Below are positions 53,301 through 62,300 of a stretch of DNA of 64,000 bases, piece after piece. The stretch's first letter is position 1. Every line of letters begins with the position of its first letter. The notes under the pieces were generated by a model. The model made no database searches, had not been told where the DNA came from, and saw only the letters and a list, made by a program, of their open reading frames with translations. Origin of the DNA: Nocardia sp. XZ_19_385 (lineage in GTDB: Bacteria; Actinomycetota; Actinomycetes; Mycobacteriales; Mycobacteriaceae); NCBI RefSeq assembly GCF_015355755.1, contig NZ_JACVEE010000002.1:1922001-1986000 (forward strand), written 5' to 3'. A program made the position numbers and the translations under genes.

Positions 53301-56300
53301 CTACGCGCAAGCCTTGGCCGATCGCCTCGGACTCTCGGAAACCCTTGGGGCACTGCCGGATCCGCAGGCCGCCTTGCAGGACATGTCGCAGATGGCGTTG
53401 GCGCGCCAATTCCTGGACGCCTCGCCGGATGGGCTGGCGAACCAGCACATGCTGTTCCCGACGAACTTCCAGATGCTGACCGCCGACGAGCAGCTCCCCG
53501 GCGAGCGGTACTGGCGTTACCCGGCCGACCCGGCCAACCAGGCCGACTTCCTCGCCCAGCGCGATGCGGTCGAGGCGTTCCAGCGGTCCATCGGCCAGGC
53601 GCCGGAAGCACAGGCCGCGCCGCCGATTCCGCTCGCGCACCCGGACGCCGTCGCGGGTCCGCTGCAGTCGCCGCCGGCCCGCACCGACACCCCGCGCCCG
53701 CTGACCCTGCAGCAGGTGCACGAGTCGCTCGCGGATCAGCTGAATCTCGATACAGCCCAGCGTGATCCGGCGAACCTCGCGACCACCGTCGCCCAGGAGG
53801 GTTATCGAATCCTGTTGCGGGCGGGCGCGATCGAAGCGCTGGATACCGCCATGGAGCGGCACCGGGTGGCCCTCGATCCGGATCAGCGGGCCGAGATCGA
53901 GAAGATCGTCGAGGTCTGGGCACGGCTGCTCGAGGTGCCCGGAAACGGCCTGTCGCAAGCGAATCTGGATGACACGCTCGCGCGTTTGCGGGCCGAGACC
54001 CTCGCCCGTGCCCAGGCGGTCGCCGACCTGGCCGACGTCACCCAGGTGCTGCAGACGAGCAGCACGCCGGGCGCGCCCGTGCGCATCGACCTGGAAGTCG
54101 GCGGCGAGCGGATTCCGGTCCGGCTGACACCGGATGGCTCCGGCGGCTGGTCCGTGCAACCGGCCGAACGCCTGGCCGCGCCGGAGGTGCCCTCCACCGA
54201 GGTCGCCACGAAGCCCGAACGGCCGCTGACCCGGTTCCAGCGCGCCCGCGCACGCATGATGAAGCGCGATGTCACAAACCCGGTGCACCCGCCCTCGGAG
54301 TGGGTGCCGGAAGGCCAGTCCGCCGCCGTCGCAGGCGTCGGGCACATCGTCGACAACGACTTCCTGATCAATTTCGAGGCCAACCCGGCGCTGACACTGC
54401 GCGAGCTGGTCAACTTGAAGCGCAACTGGCCCAAGATCTGGAACTTCATGCGAGGCCGGGTCAACTCGGCGGAATCGCACGGGCCCGTCTCACGGACCGG
54501 GGAGGTCTACGACTACGCCCGCGAGGACGCCGACCCGAAGGCGTTGCGCGAGAACGAAGCAGAGTTCGACCGGCACGGAATCAAGGACCGGTTCCTTGCG
54601 AAACCACCCGCACCCCCACAACTTCCGGCGTCGCCGCCGCAGCCCGGTATCGATGCATCGCTGGAGCCGCCGGTAGCACCCGACGCCGAGCACGCGCCGT
54701 CGGCGCAGGTGCAGGACGAGCTCGCACAGTGGGGCGCGGAGATCGAGCAAGCCGCTACAGAGCTCGACACAGAAGCACGGGCGCTGCTCGCCCTACTGGG
54801 CACACTGGGGCTCGAGCTGCCCGATCTGAGCCCGGAGTCGGTGCGCACCGCCATCCAGCAGGCTCAGTATCTGCTAACCCGCCAAGCGGTTTCGACCGAG
54901 GCGTTCGAGGCGGCGCTGGCCCGCTACGAGGTCGAGAACGCGGATATCCCGTTCCAGGTCGAGGTCGACCTGTCGCATCTGCTACCGGCGGCGGTCGTCA
55001 ACCGCCCGAGCCCGCTGGAGCGGTATGCGGCCGAGGTCGCCGCGGAGGAGGGCCGCACCGGCGTGCTGCGCTGGGGCGGGGTGAACAACAACATGCAGGG
55101 CGGCCGCATGTGGTACGACCTGTCGCATCGCGATACGCCCGCCGGCCGTCTTTTCAACGAAGAAGCTTTGCGGCGGCACCACATTCGCACCGAACTCGAG
55201 CACCGTGCGCATCTGCTCGGCGTCGCCGCCACCGACCCGGATGTGCTGGCGGACTTGCAAACTCGCCTGACCGACCTGCAGCGGAAGGTCGCCGCATTCG
55301 AACAGCAGGCCGAGCGGTTCCTCGACGCCGGTGACAATTTCGGCGAATACGCCGAGATGGCGACCGACACCGCCCGCAACGCCTGGCTGCAGGACAACGG
55401 CGGCACACTGATCGACCCGGTCGACCACCCGGGCATCGGCCGCATCGGCGACGCGCTGGTCGTCATCGACAACGCGCTGGATCACGATCAGACGCTGGCG
55501 AAACTGCTCGCCGACCCCGCCCACGCGAATCTCGTCGCCGAATTCAACGCGGGCACCCTCCAGGTGGAGAACCGGCTGGTGTGGCCGCGCGAGGTGCCGG
55601 TGCTCGATGCCACCGGCCAGCAGATCGGCAGCACCTGGAAGGTGTTCAGCGCGGTCGTGGAATCGCCGGAGGTGCGCCACATCTCGACCGACTTCGACGG
55701 CCGGAACTTGACCGTCACCATGGTGCGCTACGAGGGCGGCCCGTGGCAGGCCGTCACCGAACCGGCGCCGGCCCAGCCGAGTCCCGCGGAACTCGATCTG
55801 GCCCGGATGTCGCGCGTCGAAATCGAGTCCGCCATCACCGAATTGGTGGGCCGCCTGCCGATCGGCCGGATCGACCTGACCCCCGCCCACCTGGACGCCA
55901 CCCTGGAGCGGCTGCGCTTCGACAACGAGGTGCGCGCCGTGCAGATCGAGGCGCTGGCCGAATACGCGCGGATCATGCATGATCTGGACGCCTACCACAA
56001 GCTCGACACCACGCTGAACACGCTGAACCTGACCCGCGCGGAGCTGGCGACCAACCCCAAGGCGACGCTGGAAACCCTCAAGACCACAAAACCCAAGCTG
56101 GCCAAAGACATCGACGCGCTGCTGCAACGTCTCGAGGCCAACCCGGCGCTGTTCACCGACGACCCGCGGGTCGCCGAAGACATCGCCCCGATCCGGCAAG
56201 CCGACGCCCCCGCGCACCTGGCCGCCCTCATCGGCAACGTCGACCTGCTGCTGCGGCAGCTGCAGGTCGTGCCGCCGGCCGCGGTGCCGGGAGTGCCTGT

Positions 56301-59300
56301 GGCGGACCAGGATTGGATCCGGCTGCACGGGGCGGACGTCTACAGCATGACCAACGCGCAGTACAAAGCGGCGTTCGGCAAGTTCAAGGTGGAGAAGTTC
56401 ACCGAGCTGTTCGTGCGCGACCCCGCGGCGCTGAGCGCGCTGCACGAGCAGCTGCGCGCCGAGGTCCGCCGGACCGGGGCGGAGATCAATGCCCTCGAGG
56501 CACTGATGAACCACTACACCAGCGAGATCGACCCGGCCGGTCCGCCCGCGATCAGCACCTGTTTCCCGGACTCGCTGAGCCGTATCCGCGGCTACCTGGG
56601 TGACGTCGTCGATTTCCTGATCCCGGTGCGGGGCAACCTTTCCGGCGTGCGGTGGGCCGACGCGCTGCCGGCGTTCCGCGGCGCCCAGCCGGGTGGCTTC
56701 GACAACAGCGACGCCCGCGGTCACGCGAACCTCATCGCGGCACTGCAGGCGCAGGGCCCGGGCAGCATCGCATGGGTGCTCGATCAGCGCCGCGTGGGCG
56801 CGCACTCGTACGCCCTGAAGAACTTGGGCGGCAACCAGTTCGAGGTGGACGGCCGCCGCGTGACCTACAACAAGGCCGAGTCCGAGCGGACGAATCGGGA
56901 GGTGTTCACCACCCCCGACGGCATCAACGTGGCGCTGGCGGACCTGACCGGCGGGACCCGCGCCGACACACGCGCCACCTGGGCCATCGCCTGGGGGCCG
57001 GACGGTCAACTGGTGCAGGGCTTCGGTGACACGAATGCGGCACTGCCCGACGCGGACCTGCTCATCAGCCAGACGCCGGACCAGAATTCGCCCGTCCCCG
57101 CGCATCGGCAGCCACCGGCGCATGGCCCGCCCCCGGCCCGAATTGCCGCGCTGCGAACCGAGATGGCCGAGGAACTCGGTCGTGAAGCCGCGGCTCGCAA
57201 CGAAGCCGCACAGCTGGTGGCGCAGGCGCAGCAGGCGCGCACCGAAGGTCTGCACGAACGCGCGCTCGCCTTGGACGAGCAGGCGGAGCTGCACACCGAA
57301 TCCGCGGAACATGCTGCTGCGCAGGCAGAGTCGGCGCGCGTGGCGGCGGTGCAGGCCCGCCAGGACGCGCTCACCGCAGCCGAGCAGGATGCCCAGGCCC
57401 GGATCGCCGCGTTGGGGAACCACGTCGCCGACCTGCAGCAGCAGCTGGTCGCAGAGCTCGGCGGCGAGACCGAAAGTGCCCAGTTCCGTAGAGATCTGGA
57501 ACTCGTCGACGACCTGACCGAGGCATTCGCGCTCCGGGACCGTGTCGAGTTCGCCCAGCAGGCGCGCCTCACCCTGGAAGAGCAGATAGCGCGCGGCGAG
57601 CGCGCGGTACAGCCGCTGCGTGAGGGTATCCGGGAGCTCGAAGCGGAACCCGTTGACACCCGGGAATCCTCGCGTGCCAAACAAGCCGATCTGAAGGTGT
57701 TGCGCACCAGCCTGCGCAACGCACTGCACACCCTCGCGGAGCTGGAAGCCTCGCATAAGCTGATGCTCGAGAAGCTGCCGCCCGGCCCGCTGATCGAGCT
57801 GCGCGCCGAGCTGACTCAGAAGATCTTGGCGGGCACCCGGGCCCGTAACTCGCTGGCCGCGGTGTACCAGATCGATGACATCAACCAACTGAACCCGTTG
57901 TACAAGGGGTCGTTGGAACCGGGCGCGCAACAGGTCCAGCAGCTACGCGAGCTGATCGCGCAAATGAAACAGGCTGAGACCGAACAGGGTCGGCTCGCCG
58001 AGATGATCGACGAGCAGATCGCCGAGCAGCGGGCAGCCTTGGCCGCGCTGAATGATTTGGGCTTGCTGCCGATCTCGGAGCGGGTCGGGGTGCGTCCCGC
58101 GCCCGGCTCGACGAACTTCGACACCCAGATGGTGGTCGTCGGCACCGACACCGCAACCAACAGCTACCGCCAAGCCCTGAATGCGGTTTTACCGACGCAC
58201 ACCGACCTGGATGTGGTTCTCCTACTGGCGTCGAACTCGTCGACCGGTGCGGTGCAGATGCGGTTCCGTCAGGTGGAGTTCCGTCAGGTGCAGGTGGACG
58301 CCGACGGCCGCTACGAGCAGTCGGTCGCACTGCCGTCCACCGCCGCCGAAGTGACCCAGCGCGGCGGTACCTCGGGACCGGACAAGATTTCGTGGGAGCC
58401 GGGCAAGCACCCGCGCAAGTGGGAGAAGGAGGAGTGGACCACCCCGCAGCCGCCGTTCCTGCTCAAGTTCTCCTCGGTGCCGACCTTCGACAAGATCATG
58501 GCCGGACTGCACGAATTCGAACAGGGCGAAGTCCCCGCGTTCCTGTTCTCGCAGAAACCGCCGCTGTCGCCGGGGAGCTCCTACAACGTGCCCGAGGGCG
58601 TGAACGCCTGGACCTCCTCGGTCGGGCTCGACCTGTTCCACGCCCGCATCTTGTTCATCGGAATCTTCGGCCCGATGCTGGGCCATCCGGCGATGCACAG
58701 GTTTATCCAGAACCACAAGGGGATCGGCAATTTCATCCTGCGTGCAACCCAGTGGTTGCCCGCCAATACTTCGCACGGCCAGTCGGTACACCTGCCCCTA
58801 TCTGTGGAATTCGCGAACCGGCATCCGCGCCTGACTTGGGCCATGGCGGACGTGAGCACCTGGATCCCCGCTGTCGGCAACGGCAAGTGGATCCATCTGG
58901 TGCCGATAGCGCGCGGTACCCGCACTCGCGCCTGGTTCAACGACGGTCAGCCTGATCCGCAGTCGCTGCATCGCAAGGAGTTCGCCAAGCCGCCGCTGAA
59001 CTCGGAAATGGCGCGCCTGGACGGCACCGTGGTCTATCCATTCGTGGGTGACTCGGTCGCCATCCCGGCCGCGTTGGAAGAACAATGGAACGCCAATGAA
59101 GTAGAGCGCCAAGGTATCCAGCGGGAGACTGCTGGCGACTACGCCTTGTTCGAGTTCAACCGCGAATTCCAACACGACAGCTATCTCGCCCATATCGCCA
59201 ACCATGCGCTCACTGACCCGGACCGGTACTCCGGTGGCGATCCCAAGCGCTGGGTACGCGGCAAAGGCAACGCCTGGGTACGGGATCCGAAGGGCGCGCT

Positions 59301-62300
59301 GCTGCCCAAACACTCCGACGGTTCGACCTGGCTGCGCGACCACGCCGGCAAGACGCGCACTCCCGACGAGATCGTGCGGACGCTGAACCGGGCGCGCGAT
59401 TACCTGCTGCGTAATTCCGATCTCAACCAGATCGCCGATGTCGCCGCCATGTGGAACCGGTTGGTCGCCGGAAAACCGGTGCGCGAGGACATCATCGCGC
59501 TCGAGGCCGCCCTGTACGAGGCGGAATTCCTGGCGCGCCACCCGGACAAGACCGGTTGGGACGCGCACGAGGCGGCCAAGAAGGCGGGTTACGACTGGGA
59601 TGCCAACCGGCCGCACCTGCCGCGCAAACGCACCTGGTGGCAGAAGCTGACCGGGCGTCGGCCCGACCCGCTCGGCTTCACCTCCGAGCTGTTCCCCGAC
59701 ATCAACGATCCGGCCCGCACCCGCCGTTTCGGGCTCCCGCTGGACAGCGGCATGCAGGGTCTGGACCTGGTGTACAGCCAGACGCGGGCCATGATGGGTG
59801 GCTGGCCGCCGGCGAAGGTCGACGAGGCGCTGGCCGGGGTGAAGAAGCTGGTCACCAAGGCCACCCAGTCCTACACCGGCGATCGCGACCTGGCGCCCCG
59901 CCTGGAGGTCACGGGCAAGGTCACCGGTAAACCCGGTGTGCAGGTGCTCACGGTCACCGTCACTGGGGCTTTCGGGCGCGCCAGCTACGTCCTGGACCAG
60001 CACGACAACGACTGCGTGCGGGTTGGCGCCGACTCGGTGAACCGCGCGCAGGGCCGCATCGTGACCACCGCGCACCTGCTGAAAGCTGGGCTGGCCGGTG
60101 TCCTGTGGAGCGATATCGTGCCGAGGTTGCACGGCGCACCCGTACAGGGTTTCCGCGCCGATTCGAACCTGAGCGCCGCGGCTCATCTCCTCCAAGGCCT
60201 GATCACCGCAGGGCCGGGCAGCTCCGCCCTCTTCTTCGAGAAGCGCGGCAACCCCGACCGGCACGGTTCCGTCGGTCACGCGGGCAGTCTCACCTATCTT
60301 CGCCAGAACTCGGACGGCACACACCGTTTCAAACTCAACGAGCAAGAAGTCACGCTGCTCCGGATCGACCCGAATGGCCGCGAATGGCTCACCGAGCATG
60401 CGACCGACACCTCGGTCCCGCAGCTCACCAGCGGTGCCCAGCCGACACCGAATCAGGTGTCGTTGGCTGAGTTGGCCGGTGGTACCAGGGAAGGCGCCGT
60501 CGATCTGTGGGCGGCGGTGTGGAAGAACGGTCTGCCGATCGTCCTGACCACCGGCGACGTGGACGCCGCACCCCCGGCCGACAACGCCTACTTCGGCATG
60601 AGTCCGTCGAATCCGGCGGTCGAACCCCCGGCCGAAACACCGGTCACGCCAGAGCAACTCGAAGCCGAACGCGGTATTCCACTACACCGGCAGGAGCAGA
60701 TCCAGAACTTCGTCGAGGAGAACGACTTCCAGGTCTGGGTGCGCCCGACCAACGCCGACTCGGTGCCCTGGATCTACGAGGGCGCGGCTGACAAGCCGGA
60801 GTTGATGAAGGCCAAGACCATCAACCGCTACGACGTGATGCTGGGCGCGCCCGCGAACTCGATCGGCCTGGTCGGCTTCTTCCGATTCCCGGAGGGTGGC
60901 CATCACGAACTGCGAATGCCGCAGCGTACCAACGAATCCGACCTGATCTGGGCCGGACTCGAGGCGCGGTACCGCCAGCGTGTGCACGAGTACGAGGTGC
61001 TGCGCGGGAAGATGGACAACTACATCGAGCAGGGCCGGTTCGCCGTCGTCGACGGAGTTGTCCAGGGCCGCACCAGGACCGGCGATCTCGCGCCCCTGAC
61101 CGGCGACCACGACCTGTTCGACGTCCGGCATGCCGACGGCACTCGCCTGTCGCCGTCGGAGAACTTCCACTTCGTCGACGAGATGATCGTCGCGGATATG
61201 GGTGTGCAGCATCCGCCGCTGGCGTATTGGAATCCGCTGGTGGCCGTGGAGTGGGATGCCTATGTCGGGATGATGGATCAGCACGGCGCGGGTGGTGAGC
61301 CGCTCGTGCTGTTCCGTCCAGGGCGGCCGCCGGTGCTGGTGCACGTCACCCCGGCCCAGCGGGTGGAGATCGCCCAGGAGCGCGCCCGGGTGCTCGAAGG
61401 CGCGATCACCGACGTGCACGCCGAACTCGACCGGCTGCAGCGCGAACAGCCCGTGGGTTACGCCGATCGGATCGCGCACGTGCGCCTCCAGATCGCCGGG
61501 ATGTACGTGATGTACGAGCGCAACGCCACCGAACTCGAGGCCGACCGCCAGGAAGACGAAGACGAGGCCGACGCCGATCCAGGCGAGCTCGAAGGGCTGC
61601 TGGAGACGCCGGAGGGCTGGATCCTGTCGGTGGACGTCCCGCGAACCGCGGTGTCGGTGACCCGTGAACTGATGGTCGAGGGTCAGTCGCGGGTGCTGGC
61701 GGATCCGAGCCAGGCCGAGGCCGTGATCGAGGAGATCGGTCAGAAGTTCCTGGCCGCGAATGTCCCGGACAAGGTGCACGGTCCGGACCGCACGATCCAG
61801 GACGTGTTCCCCGAGCCCGAGCTCACCTACCTGCGGCTCTCGCTGGAGCGGTCGATCGCCTCGGGTGTGTTGCAGTACAAGCTGACTCAGCTCGCGCTGC
61901 AGGAGATGATGGCGCATCCGGAGCGGATCGCCGCGGCCCTGCGGGCCGACTACTCCGGCACCGAGCCGGGGTACTACGCCACGACGATGAAGAGCACCAC
62001 CGAATACGTGATGGTGGGACACGATGGCTACCCGCGCGATTCCGGTATGCACGCCTTCATGCAGGCGGCGGTCGAGCATCTGACCGCGACCTGGCCACAG
62101 ATGGACGACCCGAAGTGGCACAAGCTCGCGGAGATCAAGAACGAGCGGTCCCGGGCCCGCGACCCGCTGCTGGCAGGCGTCCCGGACGCGATGCGACAGG
62201 CGCTGGATCTGCCCGCGACCTCGGAGGGCGTCTACAACGCGCGCGGCGACAAGACGGTGCTCAGCGCCGCCACCAACATGGAGAGCATCGCGCTGGTGCT

